This document shows positions 41,039-49,100 of a stretch of 64,000 nt of DNA, one piece after another. Each line of letters opens with the position of its first letter. Positions within the stretch are counted from its first letter, which is position 1. Origin of the DNA: Solibacteraceae bacterium (lineage in GTDB: Bacteria; Acidobacteriota; Terriglobia; Bryobacterales; Bryobacteraceae); NCBI GenBank assembly GCA_026984795.1, contig JALSRK010000024.1, forward strand, positions 310,001 to 374,000, read 5' to 3'. The notes under the pieces are model-generated. The model saw only the letters and a list, made by a program, of their open reading frames with translations. It ran no database searches and was not told the origin of the DNA. The position numbers and the translations under genes are program-made.

Positions 41039-42142
41039 TTAAGCGCCGAAAAATGAATCGATTGCAGAGGCGATCCGCATCGACGCCCGGCCGTCCCCAA
41101 ACGGGTTGTGACCGGCCGCCGGCCGGCGCTCCCCTCTGAGCGCGGAAACCGCTTCGCGGTAGATCCGCCCCGTATCCACGCCGACCAGCGTCGCGCCGCC
41201 GGCTTCGACGGCCTCGGGACGCTCGGTCTTCTCCCGGGCCACCAGCACCGGCTTGCCGAGGGCCGGCCCCTCCTCCTGGATGCCGCCCGAGTCGGTGATC
41301 AGCAGGTCCGCCCGCCGCATCAGGTCTACGAAGGAGACGTAATCCAGCGGATCGAGCAGCGTCACTGAGGAACCCGCCAGGATCCGCTCGGCTGTCCTCC
41401 TCACGTTCGGATTCGGATGCACCAGGAACGCCACGCGGACGCCCTCGGCCGCCAGCCGCCCCAACGCTCGCAGGATGCCCTCCAGGCCGGCGCCGAAGCT
41501 CTCCCGCCGGTGGGCCGTGGCCACCACCAGCGGTCCGTCTCCGGCAAGTTCCACCGGCCGGGGCGGCTCGAGCCGGCCGGCGGCCAGTTCTCCCGCGATG
41601 TAGAGGACCGCGTCGATGCTCGTGTTGCCCGTCACGTGGATGCGCTGCTCGGGCACGCCTTCGCGCCGCAAGTTCGCCGCCGCCCGCGCGGTGGGGGCGA
41701 AGTGCATCTCCGTCACCCGGGTGGTCACCAGCCGGTTGAACTCTTCGGGAAACGGCTGCCGCAGGTCGCCGGTCCGCAGGCCGGCTTCGACGTGGCCCAC
41801 CGGCACGCGCTGGTAGAAGGCGCTGACGGCCCCGCAGAAGGTGGTCGTCGTATCCCCCTGGACCAGGACGATATCCGGCTTCGCTTCTCCAAGCACCGGC
41901 TCGAGGCCCGAGAAGATCCGGGCGGTGGTCGAGGCCAGCGTCTGCCCCGGCCGCATCAAGTCGAGGTCGTAGTCGGGGCGGACGGCGAACACATCGAGCA
42001 CCTGGTCCAGCAGCTCCCGGTGCTGGGCGGTGACGCAGACACGCGTACGAAACCGCTCCGGCGCCTGCCGGAGGGCGCGCACCACGGGGCAGAGCTTGAT
42101 CGCCTCCGGCCGGGTACCGAAAATTGCCAGGACCTCGATCAC
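41039..42142 (-). CDS. wecB: UDP-N-acetylglucosamine 2-epimerase (non-hydrolysing)
   Basis: 367 residues from the GTG at 42142, which directly precedes the first strand (VIEVLAIFGTRPEAIKLCPVV); the frame is open to 42205. Family marks follow in order: VCVTAQHRELLDQVL, VLVQGDTTTTF, VGHVEAGLRTGDL, PFPEEFNR, HVTGNTSIDAVLY, TAHRRES, VHPNPNV and TDSGGIQEEGPALGKPVLV. It produces UDP-ManNAc for surface polysaccharide. It is 150 bp upstream of the AAA gene on the same strand. The rest of the polysaccharide genes are 10 kb away. Confidence 0.94.
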   Translation of the reverse strand: MIEVLAIFGTRPEAIKLCPVVRALRQAPERFRTRVCVTAQHRELLDQVLDVFAVRPDYDLDLMRPGQTLASTTARIFSGLEPVLGEAKPDIVLVQGDTTTTFCGAVSAFYQRVPVGHVEAGLRTGDLRQPFPEEFNRLVTTRVTEMHFAPTARAAANLRREGVPEQRIHVTGNTSIDAVLYIAGELAAGRLEPPRPVELAGDGPLVVATAHRRESFGAGLEGILRALGRLAAEGVRVAFLVHPNPNVRRTAERILAGSSVTLLDPLDYVSFVDLMRRADLLITDSGGIQEEGPALGKPVLVAREKTERPEAVEAGGATLVGVDTGRIYREAVSALRGERRPAAGHNPFGDGRASMRIASAIDSFFGA

Positions 42143-42226
42143 CGCCGCCAAACGAAACAGTGTGGCACACTCGGAGCGGTTTCTCACCCTTGTCACGGTC
42201 CCCAATCCCCCCGGCCGGTTGGGCGA

Positions 42227-43534
42227 TCAGCGTCCTTTCATGGTTTTCAGCTTCCGGTACAGGGTGGCGGGATGGATGCCCAGTTCCCGCGCGGCCCGAG
42301 TCCGGTTGCCCCCGTGCCGCTCCAGGGCCGCCAGGATCATCTGCCGCTCCATCGCCTTCAAGTTGCAGGGCGCGGGCAGCGCCGGGGGTTGCTCGGGGCG
42401 GAACTCCGGCGGCAAGTGACGAACCTCGATCAAGCCGCCGCGGCAGAGTACGAAGGCATGTTCGATCACATTCTCCAGCTCCCGAACGTTGCCGGGAAAA
42501 TCGTATTCCATCAGGCGGGCCATCACCTCTTCCGAAACCCCGGCGATGTCCTTGTCCTGCAGGCGGTTGAACTTGTCGATGAAGCGCTCGACCAGCAACG
42601 GGATGTCCTCACGGCGCTGCCTGAGCGGCGGCAGCCTCAGGTGAATCACCCGAATCCGGTAGTACAGATCCTCGCGGAACTTGCCTTGCTGGACCAGCTC
42701 CCACAGGTTCCTGTTCGTCGCGGCGATGACGCGGACGTCGACTTTCACCGGCTCCACGGCTCCGAGCGGTTCGATCATGCGATCCTGCAAGACCCGTAGC
42801 AGACGGACTTGTAGCGCCGGGGAGACATCGCCGATCTCGTCGAGGAAGATGGTTCCGCCGTCGGCCAGCGCGAAACGGCCCAGCTTGTCGCGCCGGGCGT
42901 CGGTGAAGGCGCCGGCCTTGTAGCCGAACAGCTCCGACTCCAGCAGCGTGTCCGGAAGCGCCGCGCAATTCACCGCCACGAAGCGCTCCTTGCGCCGCGG
43001 CGAGAGATTGTGAATCGCCCGCGCGAACAGTTCCTTGCCGGTACCGCTCTCGCCTTCGATCAAGACCGTGCTGCTGCTGGCGGCGATGTCAGGCACCAGA
43101 TCAAAGAGGCGCCTCATCGCCGAGGCCCGCCCGACAATGTCCTCAAAGGTGTAACGGGCCGTCAACTCCTTGCGCAACTGCTCTACCGCCCGCAGGTCCT
43201 GGAACGTCTCCACCCCGCCCACGACCTGGCCCGCGCCGCCCTCGAGCAGTGCCGTCGAAATGCGGATTGGGATCCGCTCGCCGCCGGAGCTGAAGATCTC
43301 GGCCCTGGCGTTCACGATCCGCTCGCCGGTTTCCAGCGTCCGCCTCAGGGCGCACGCCCGCTCACAGAGGTTCGCTCGAAACACGTCCCAGCAATGTCGG
43401 CCGACGGCCTCCCGGCGGGAGACCCCGGTGATCCGCTCGGCAGCGCGGTTGAAACTGGTGATTCTCCAGTTGCGGTCCACCGTGAAGACGCCCTCGTTGA
43501 TGGAATCGAGTATCGGATCCTGAGACACTTTCAT
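42227..43534 (-). CDS. PAS-sigma54 activator with clustered cysteines and GAFTDA loop
   Basis: 435 residues. Residues 1-125 are a PAS sensor with Cys48, Cys57 and Cys61 (RHCWDVFRANLCERACALRR), a spacing suited to metal or redox sensing. The AAA+ domain has Walker A GESGTGKE, the sigma54-contact loop as GAFTDA instead of GAFTGA (GYKAGAFTDARRDKLG), FLDEIGDVS, and a C-terminal Fis-type HTH (GGNRTRAARELGIHPATLYRKL). There is no receiver domain, so it senses directly. It faces the NifX-like/DUF5320 genes across a region holding a sigma54 promoter and two TTGCAA-type sites, so it very likely controls them. Confidence 0.9.
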   Translation of the reverse strand: MKVSQDPILDSINEGVFTVDRNWRITSFNRAAERITGVSRREAVGRHCWDVFRANLCERACALRRTLETGERIVNARAEIFSSGGERIPIRISTALLEGGAGQVVGGVETFQDLRAVEQLRKELTARYTFEDIVGRASAMRRLFDLVPDIAASSSTVLIEGESGTGKELFARAIHNLSPRRKERFVAVNCAALPDTLLESELFGYKAGAFTDARRDKLGRFALADGGTIFLDEIGDVSPALQVRLLRVLQDRMIEPLGAVEPVKVDVRVIAATNRNLWELVQQGKFREDLYYRIRVIHLRLPPLRQRREDIPLLVERFIDKFNRLQDKDIAGVSEEVMARLMEYDFPGNVRELENVIEHAFVLCRGGLIEVRHLPPEFRPEQPPALPAPCNLKAMERQMILAALERHGGNRTRAARELGIHPATLYRKLKTMKGR

Positions 43535-43559
43535 CTCCTATGACCAGCGTAGCGCCGTC

Positions 43560-43574
43560 GTTGCAGAATGCAAC
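43560..43574. promoter_or_regulatory. Upstream activator site 1, GTTGCA-GAA-TGCAAC
   Basis: A perfect 6-bp inverted repeat with a 3-nt spacer, about 93 bp before the sigma54 promoter. It shares the core TTGCA/TGCAA with site 2, as expected for a dimeric Fis-HTH enhancer protein. Confidence 0.6.
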
Positions 43575-43592
43575 GCCAGGCCGCCGTCACTC

Positions 43593-43606
43593 TTGCAACT
43601 TGCAAC
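43593..43606. promoter_or_regulatory. Upstream activator site 2, TTGCAACTTGCAAC
   Basis: Two TTGCAAC units in tandem, forming TTGCAA palindromes, about 61 bp before the sigma54 promoter. Together with site 1 it places two regulator sites at enhancer distance. Confidence 0.55.
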
Positions 43607-43659
43607 TCAGAGCCGGGTTTAACAGTCGCGCATCCCTTAAATATCAATGACTTAGAGAT

Positions 43660-43675
43660 TGGCGCCTTGATTGCT
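43660..43675 (+). promoter_or_regulatory. Sigma54 promoter TGGCGC-N5-TTGCT
   Basis: TGGCGCCTTGATTGCT has the invariant GG and GC at correct -24/-12 spacing and departs from consensus mainly at one base (A to G). The transcript would begin near 43687, two nucleotides before the ATG of the NifX-like gene. Confidence 0.75.
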
Positions 43676-43688
43676 TCCGTCTGGGTGG

Positions 43689-44297
43689 ATGAAAATCGCG
43701 ATCCCTCAATGGATGGGCCGGGTTTCCCCGGTATTCGATGTCGCCGACACGCTGTGGCTCATTGAGACTGACGGGGGCAAGCTCAGGCGCCGGATCGAGC
43801 ACAAACTCACCCGGCACGAACCGGCCGCCCGGGCAAGCGAACTCGTCGAGTTGGGCGTAAACTTGCTCATCTGCGGCGCCGTCTCGGCGCCGCTTCAGGC
43901 CGCGCTGCGGTCGGCCGGTATCGAGGTCATTCCGTTCGTGTGTGGACCGGCCGAGGAGGTGCTTGCAGCGCACGAGAATGGCGAGCTGCAAGGCTCCGCG
44001 TTCCGGATGCCCGGATGTGCCCGGGCGAACCGCGGCGATGGGGCCGGGCAGACCCCGGGACGAGGGTTCGGGCGGGGCCACCGGCGGTGTACCGGCACTG
44101 CCTCAACGCCCGGGAGAGCGAGTGGCGGGCGAAGGCAGTCCGGGCAGCCCCCGGCCCCGCCTGCTCACGGCTGTGGCGAACCCCCACACGAAATGCGCCG
44201 CCGGCATCGTCCCCTTGGGGCCTGCTGCGGCGGGAGGACCCACACCATCCGAGGGGCCCAGGGATCAGCGAACGAGTACGACTCAGGAGGTGAATGA
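43689..44297 (+). CDS. NifX/NifB-type dinitrogenase Fe-Mo cofactor family protein with long C-terminal tail
   Basis: 202 residues from the ATG at 43689. Residues 1-110 match the dinitrogenase iron-molybdenum cofactor biosynthesis family, which includes the orange protein and archaeal MTH1175: MKIAIPQWMGRVSPVFDVAD, NLLICGAVSAPLQAAL, GIEVIPFVCG and FRMPGC. Cysteines 62, 85 and 110 could contact a metal cluster. After the usual end a 92-residue tail rich in Arg, Gly, Pro, Cys and His follows (HGCGEPPHEMRRRHRPLGACCGG). It ends 1 nt before the next ATG, which argues against a frameshift. It is the first gene after a sigma54 promoter. Nitrogen fixation genes are not nearby. Confidence 0.85.
   Translation: MKIAIPQWMGRVSPVFDVADTLWLIETDGGKLRRRIEHKLTRHEPAARASELVELGVNLLICGAVSAPLQAALRSAGIEVIPFVCGPAEEVLAAHENGELQGSAFRMPGCARANRGDGAGQTPGRGFGRGHRRCTGTASTPGRASGGRRQSGQPPAPPAHGCGEPPHEMRRRHRPLGACCGGRTHTIRGAQGSANEYDSGGE
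44285..44290 (+). promoter_or_regulatory. Perfect Shine-Dalgarno AGGAGG of the DUF5320 gene
   Basis: AGGAGG lies 8 nt before the ATG at 44299 and inside the 3' end of the NifX-like gene. It decides that start over the earlier ATG at 44294, which is in another frame. Confidence 0.75.
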
Positions 44298-44298
44298 A

Positions 44299-44640
44299 AT
44301 GCCATTCGGAGACAGGAGCGGGCCGCTCGGCTTCGGGCCGCGCTCGGGACGCGGATTCGGGTTCTGCAGTGGATGGGGCAGAGGCGGATTCGCGAGCGCT
44401 CCCGGCTGGGGCCGCTTCGGGCTCGGACACTGGTGCGGAGAGGAGCCGGGCGCTGAGGAATATGTGGATCGGCCACGCCGGCTCCACCGGCGCTGGTGCC
44501 ACTTTGGCTCCGGCCGCCCGTTCAGTGAAGAAGAGGAACTCGACGTTTTGAAGGACAGGGCGAAATGGATGGAACGGACCCTCGCCGCAATTCGGAAACG
44601 GATCGGCGAGCTCCAGCGTGACCAGACCGATTCCGGGTAA
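44299..44640 (+). CDS. DUF5320 family protein
   Basis: 113 residues from the ATG at 44299, chosen by the perfect Shine-Dalgarno. The N-terminus MPFGDRSGPLGFGPRSGRGFGFC is the DUF5320 pattern (typically MPxxDGTGPxGxGPxTGRxxGYC). A Gly/Phe/Trp-rich stretch follows, then a coiled C-terminal helix (EEEELDVLKDRAKWMERTLAAIRKRIGEL). DUF5320 proteins recur next to NifX-like and Mrp/ParA-like genes in anaerobes; their role is unknown. Here it is co-translated with the NifX-like gene. Confidence 0.88.
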   Translation: MPFGDRSGPLGFGPRSGRGFGFCSGWGRGGFASAPGWGRFGLGHWCGEEPGAEEYVDRPRRLHRRWCHFGSGRPFSEEEELDVLKDRAKWMERTLAAIRKRIGELQRDQTDSG

Positions 44641-44670
44641 GCGCGCGTTTGGACCTACCGTCCTCCAACC

Positions 44671-44709
44671 CGCCGGGAGCGGAGCCAGCCCCCCACGCCG
44701 CTCCCGGCG
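44671..44709. terminator. Strong hairpin after DUF5320 (first of two)
   Basis: A perfect 12-bp stem, CGCCGGGAGCGG with CCGCTCCCGGCG (44671-44682 and 44698-44709), begins 31 bp after the DUF5320 stop. No T-run follows, so it may end transcription weakly or protect the 3' end. Confidence 0.45.
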
Positions 44710-44723
44710 CCCCTGTCGCAGCG

Positions 44724-44753
44724 CGCCGCACGGCGGTCCTCCGCCGTGCGGCG
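44724..44753. terminator. Strong hairpin after DUF5320 (second of two)
   Basis: A perfect 13-bp stem CGCCGCACGGCGG/CCGCCGTGCGGCG with a TCCT loop. No T-run follows. The two hairpins in tandem lie between the DUF5320 gene and the core-MetE gene. Confidence 0.45.
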
Positions 44754-44920
44754 TCCCCCAACGTCCGGCCGGTCCGTCATTCGTCGCGGTTTTCCTGCGC
44801 CAGCGTGGCCTCCCCGTCCTCCAGTGAAGTCGCGACCCCAGCGGCGACCCGGTGATGAGCGCCCCCCGACCGGCCGGAGACCTGCCGCAAATATGGTGTA
44901 ATCACGGGTATCCAGTAGCC

Positions 44921-45958
44921 ATGAAAGAACACCCCCTTCGCACCACCGTCATCGGGTCGTACCCGTTCCCCGGGTGGCTCGAGTTCGCTTCGGCGCACCT
45001 GGACCGGTTCGGGCCGGACGACATCCGCGAGACCCAGGACGACGCCGTCGTCTGCGCCATCCATGACCAGGTGACCGCTGGGCTGGACGTGATCACCGAC
45101 GGCGAGCAGACGCGCCTGGACTTCAACCTCTCCTTCTACGGTTTCCTCTCGGGGATCGAGCTGGAGGAAGCGCCGCGGCGGCGTTTCGGACCGCCCGCCC
45201 ATGACCAGCGCGGCCGCCACCGCATCGTCGGAGAACTCGGCGCCCCCCGGGGCCTGGGCGCGGTGGAAGAGTTCCAGCGGCTCCAGCGCCTGGCCCCGCC
45301 CGGGCCGACGCTCAAGGCGAGCGTCCCCGGCCCTTACACCTTGAGCGGCCGGCTCATTCCCAACGAGCGCTACCCGGACCGCTGGGCCATCACCGAAGCG
45401 CTGCTGCCCGTCGTGCAGCGTGAGCTCGTGGCCCTGGCCGACGCCGGCTGCCGGGAGATCACCGTCGATGAGCCGTCCATGTCCTGCTACGCCCACCGGG
45501 AGGATCCGCGCCGGTTCGTCGATATCTTCAACCGCACCGTGGAGCCGGTGGCCGACCGCTGCCGCCTCTCCACGCACCTCTGCTTCGGCAACTACAAGGG
45601 CCATCCGGTGGGCAAGCGCCGCTACGCGCCGATGTTTCCCGCCTTCCTGGAGCTGGACGTGGACGAGATCCACGTGGAGATGGCCAACCGCGAGTTCGCC
45701 GAGATCGGGATCATCGCCCAGATCGCCCGCGTCAAGGACGTCGCCGTGGGGATCGTCGATGTGAAGAGCTACTACATCGAGACGGCGGAGGACATCATCG
45801 AACGGGTGCGCCTGTGCTTGAAGTACGCCCCGCCGGAGCGCCTGTCGCTGGCCCCGGACTGCGGACTCTCGCAGACGGCGCGCTGGGCGGCGCGCGAGAA
45901 GCTGCGGAACATGGTGGAAGGCGTGCGGGCGGTGCGGAAAGAGCTGGGCCTGGCCTGA
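44921..45958 (+). CDS. Core-MetE methionine synthase (C-terminal catalytic domain only)
   Basis: 345 residues from the ATG at 44921; the frame is open to 44852. The protein corresponds to the C-terminal half of cobalamin-independent methionine synthase: TTVIGSYPFP, SVPGPYTLSG, DEPSM, and zinc ligands in STHLCFGNYKG (His, Cys), DEIHVEMAN (Glu) and LAPDCGLS (Cys). It lacks the N-terminal half that binds methyl-tetrahydrofolate in full MetE. Characterised core-MetE enzymes take the methyl group from a methylated corrinoid instead. A homocysteine methyltransferase role is likely; the donor here is inferred. Confidence 0.85.
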   Translation: MKEHPLRTTVIGSYPFPGWLEFASAHLDRFGPDDIRETQDDAVVCAIHDQVTAGLDVITDGEQTRLDFNLSFYGFLSGIELEEAPRRRFGPPAHDQRGRHRIVGELGAPRGLGAVEEFQRLQRLAPPGPTLKASVPGPYTLSGRLIPNERYPDRWAITEALLPVVQRELVALADAGCREITVDEPSMSCYAHREDPRRFVDIFNRTVEPVADRCRLSTHLCFGNYKGHPVGKRRYAPMFPAFLELDVDEIHVEMANREFAEIGIIAQIARVKDVAVGIVDVKSYYIETAEDIIERVRLCLKYAPPERLSLAPDCGLSQTARWAAREKLRNMVEGVRAVRKELGLA

Positions 45959-46089
45959 GGCGGGAAAGGCCTTCTCCGGAGAGATTCCCGTCCCGTCGGG
46001 ACCGGCCCCGTGAAGGCGGCAAGACGCCGTTGCGGCGGCCCGGCGATCTATCTCGGTCCGGCGACCACTGCGGGCGCAATGGGACAACA

Positions 46090-46125
46090 GGGAGCACGCC
46101 CGGTGGGGGGAACGGGCGTGCTCCC
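46090..46125. terminator. Bidirectional hairpin between core-MetE and Oar-like genes
   Basis: A perfect 13-bp stem GGGAGCACGCCCG/CGGGCGTGCTCCC (46090-46102 and 46113-46125) lies between the two convergent stops, 15 bp from the Oar-like gene. There is no T-run on either side; on the minus strand CTGTTGTCCC follows. Confidence 0.6.
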
Positions 46126-46140
46126 TGAAGGCCACCCCGG

Positions 46141-49100
46141 TCAGAACATGATCTTCAAACCGAGCTGGATGATGCGTGGCTCTCGAGCTGAGAGAATCTT
46201 ACCGAAGTTGCCCGAGCGCACCGTCGTGCCGGGGTTGTTGAAGTTGACGCGGTTGAAAGCGTTGAAGAACTCCGCACGGAACTGGGTGTGGATCCGCTCC
46301 CCGATCGCGGTGTTCTTGAAGACGCCCATGTTCCACACGGCAAGATTCGGCCCCCGGAATCGTCCCTTCCCGACGTTCCCGAAGGTTCCGGTTGGGTTGA
46401 CGGCGAAAGCCGCCTGGTTGAAGAAAGACTGGGTCCGGTCGGCGCCGTCGGGGCGGGCCGGATCCCGGCCGGTCAGGATCGCGCGGTCCAGACCGATGCC
46501 GGTGAGGGAGTTGTCCCTTCCGCTCAGGATGGTCAATGGGCTGCCGGTCTGGAAGGTGAAGGTGCCGGTGTATTGCCAACCGTTCAGCAGCTTCTTGAGC
46601 GCGGCGTTGTCGCCCCTGATGAAGTCCGGCAGATCCCAGACGTAAGAGGTGACAAAGCGATGGGTGTGGTCGAAGTCTGAAGGCCCCGAATCGAACTTCC
46701 GGTTGTTGGGTACGTTGTAGGGCAGCGTGGGCGGCCGCCCGTTGTCTCCCGCGCCGCTGGCGCCAGGGGGCTGAATATCCAAGCTCTTCGAGATCGTGTA
46801 GTTGGCCAGGATGGTGAAGCCTTGTGAGAACCGCTTGTTAAGGCCCAACTGGAGGGAGTGGTACGAGGAGTTGCCGTCCGGGGTGTGCTGCCGGATCGAG
46901 GAGAAATAGGGGGCGAAAATCCGCCGGGAATCGGTGTTGGCCGTCGTCGAGATCGGCCGGCCCTCGGCATCCACGCCGGGGACGAAGACCGCCGGGTTGA
47001 GCTCCAGCAAGCGACGCTGGTGCGAACCGTGAGACCCGACATAAGCCACGCGCGCCAGCCAGTTGGGAGCCACCTCCCGCTCGACGGTGAGGTTCCAGTT
47101 GTAACTCACCGGCGTAGTGGCGCGCCCGGCGTAACCGACGGCCACCACGGGCAGGGGAAACGGCGAGTCTGCATTCGGCGGCGGCGCCGGGAACGGGTTC
47201 TCACGGTTCCGGAACGGGTTGGAGAACGGCCCTTCCGGCTCGATCAGGAGCAGTTGCGTGCTGAACGGAGTGACGTCCACAACCTGGTTGTTGATGATCC
47301 CCTGTTCCCGTTGGTCGTAGAAGAGGCCGGCGCCGCCCCGCACGCTTGTCCGCCCGTCTCCGAACACGTCCCAGGCGAATCCGACCCGCGGAGCCAGGTT
47401 GTTGTGGTCGCCCTTGGCGCCGTTCTCGATGAACCCGGGGTCGCCGGGGAACCGCAAACCAGGAGGCGCGTTCCGGAAGACGGTGGACCGGAACCCGTCC
47501 TGGAAATCGACCGGGCGGAACTGTTCCACCCGGTTCCGCTCTTCGCGCCAGGGGAAGAACGGCTCGTAGCGGAGGCCCAGGTTGATGGTGAGGCGCGAGT
47601 TGACCTTTATGTCGTCCTGGGCGAAGAAGGCAATGAACGTGTTGCGGTTGTTCTTGAATTCCCCACTACCCTGCCGGAACTGCCGCAGACGGCCGAGCAA
47701 GAAGTCTGCGGTAGCCAGTCCAGTAACGTCGCCGCTGAAGTTGAAGGTGCCGGGTTGCCGGAACTGGTTGACGATGTCTACGCGCTCGCGCGCCGCTGAG
47801 CCGCCGAAGGTGAAGTGGTGCCGTCCTCGGATCCAGCTCACCTGGTCGGTCCATTCAAAACCGTTGCGCACGAACTTCGCCATCGGGTTGTCGCCAAAGC
47901 TGAAGAAGCCGGAGACGCCGATGTTCTGAATCGCCTTCGGTTCGGGCTGGAAAATATTGAGGCCGAAATCGTTCACGTTGGGCACCCCGCTCGGCGGGCG
48001 CCGGGAGGCGTGAACGCGGTTGTAGGTGAAATGGAACTCGTTCAACAGGGTCGGGCTGAAGATGTGGGTCTCGCTGATCACGGCGTTCTGCGACCGGATC
48101 CGGGAGGAGTCTCGGTAGGTCAGCAGGTTGTTGTTGTCGAAGATGCCCGCGTTGCGGAAATGCTGGATGAAGTAGCGTCCCGAGATCCGGTCGCTGGCGG
48201 TGAGCTGGTGGTCCACTTTCGCCACGCCCTCATCGGTGTCGCGCTTGATCGCGCCGCCGCTGAAAAAGACGAGGCCGTCCCCGGTCCCCCGGGGCAGATA
48301 GTTTTCCGTGAGTTTCACCGAAGCCGGGTCGAATCGTTGTACCGGGATCTGGTTATTGGGGAAGAAGCCTCCGTCCGGATCTCGGATGGGAGTCGAGCAG
48401 GGCGCCCCGCACTGGGTGAAGTCACCCTTGAGCTGGGAGTCGGTCGGCACGAAGGCATTGTCGCTGCTTCGCTGGTCGCGCAAGCGGGTCCCTTGCCAAC
48501 CGAGGAAGAAGAAGGTCTTGTCATGGCCATCGTAGCCGGGGAGAACAACTGGACCGCCCCCGGAAACGCCGAACTGGCTCCGCTTCAAGAACGATTTGCG
48601 CCGCGCGAAAAAGTTCTTCGCGTTCAGCGACCGATTCCGCACGAAGCCGAACAGCGTCCCGTGGTATTCGTTGGTGCCGGATCGCGTAACTACGTTGACC
48701 ACCGCCCCGGCATTGTTGCCGAAGGCGGCGCTGTAATTGCTCGTCTGGATGCTGAACTCTTGCACGGCGTCGGGAAACGGAAACGGTTGGTTGATGTTGG
48801 TGTAGAAATCCTGGTTGTTACCGCCGTCGAGGCGATAACTGACACCGCCTTGGCGGGAACCGTTCGACGAGATGACAACACCGCCCGGGGCCGTCTTACT
48901 TAGTCCCTGATTAACCCCGGCCGACGGCGCCACGACGGTGCCGGCCACGAGCGTGGTGAGTGTAGCCACGTTGCGGCCGTCGAGCGGCAGATCCACAACC
49001 CGATCCCGATCGACGACCTCTCGGATCGTTGAGGTGGAGGTGTCCACCAGCGGCACGGCAGCCGTGACTTCCACGGTTTCCGTGACGTCTCCGAGTTCCA

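Noticed and set aside
40881-42170. N-terminal extension of the AAA ATPase frame (430 residues)
   Set aside because: Pro/Ala/Arg-rich frame over wecB on the same strand; a Shine-Dalgarno precedes the internal ATG at 40880.
43942-44298. Upstream extension of the DUF5320 frame, or a frameshifted NifX-like end
   Set aside because: Perfect Shine-Dalgarno fixes the start at 44299 and the NifX-like stop lies one base before it.
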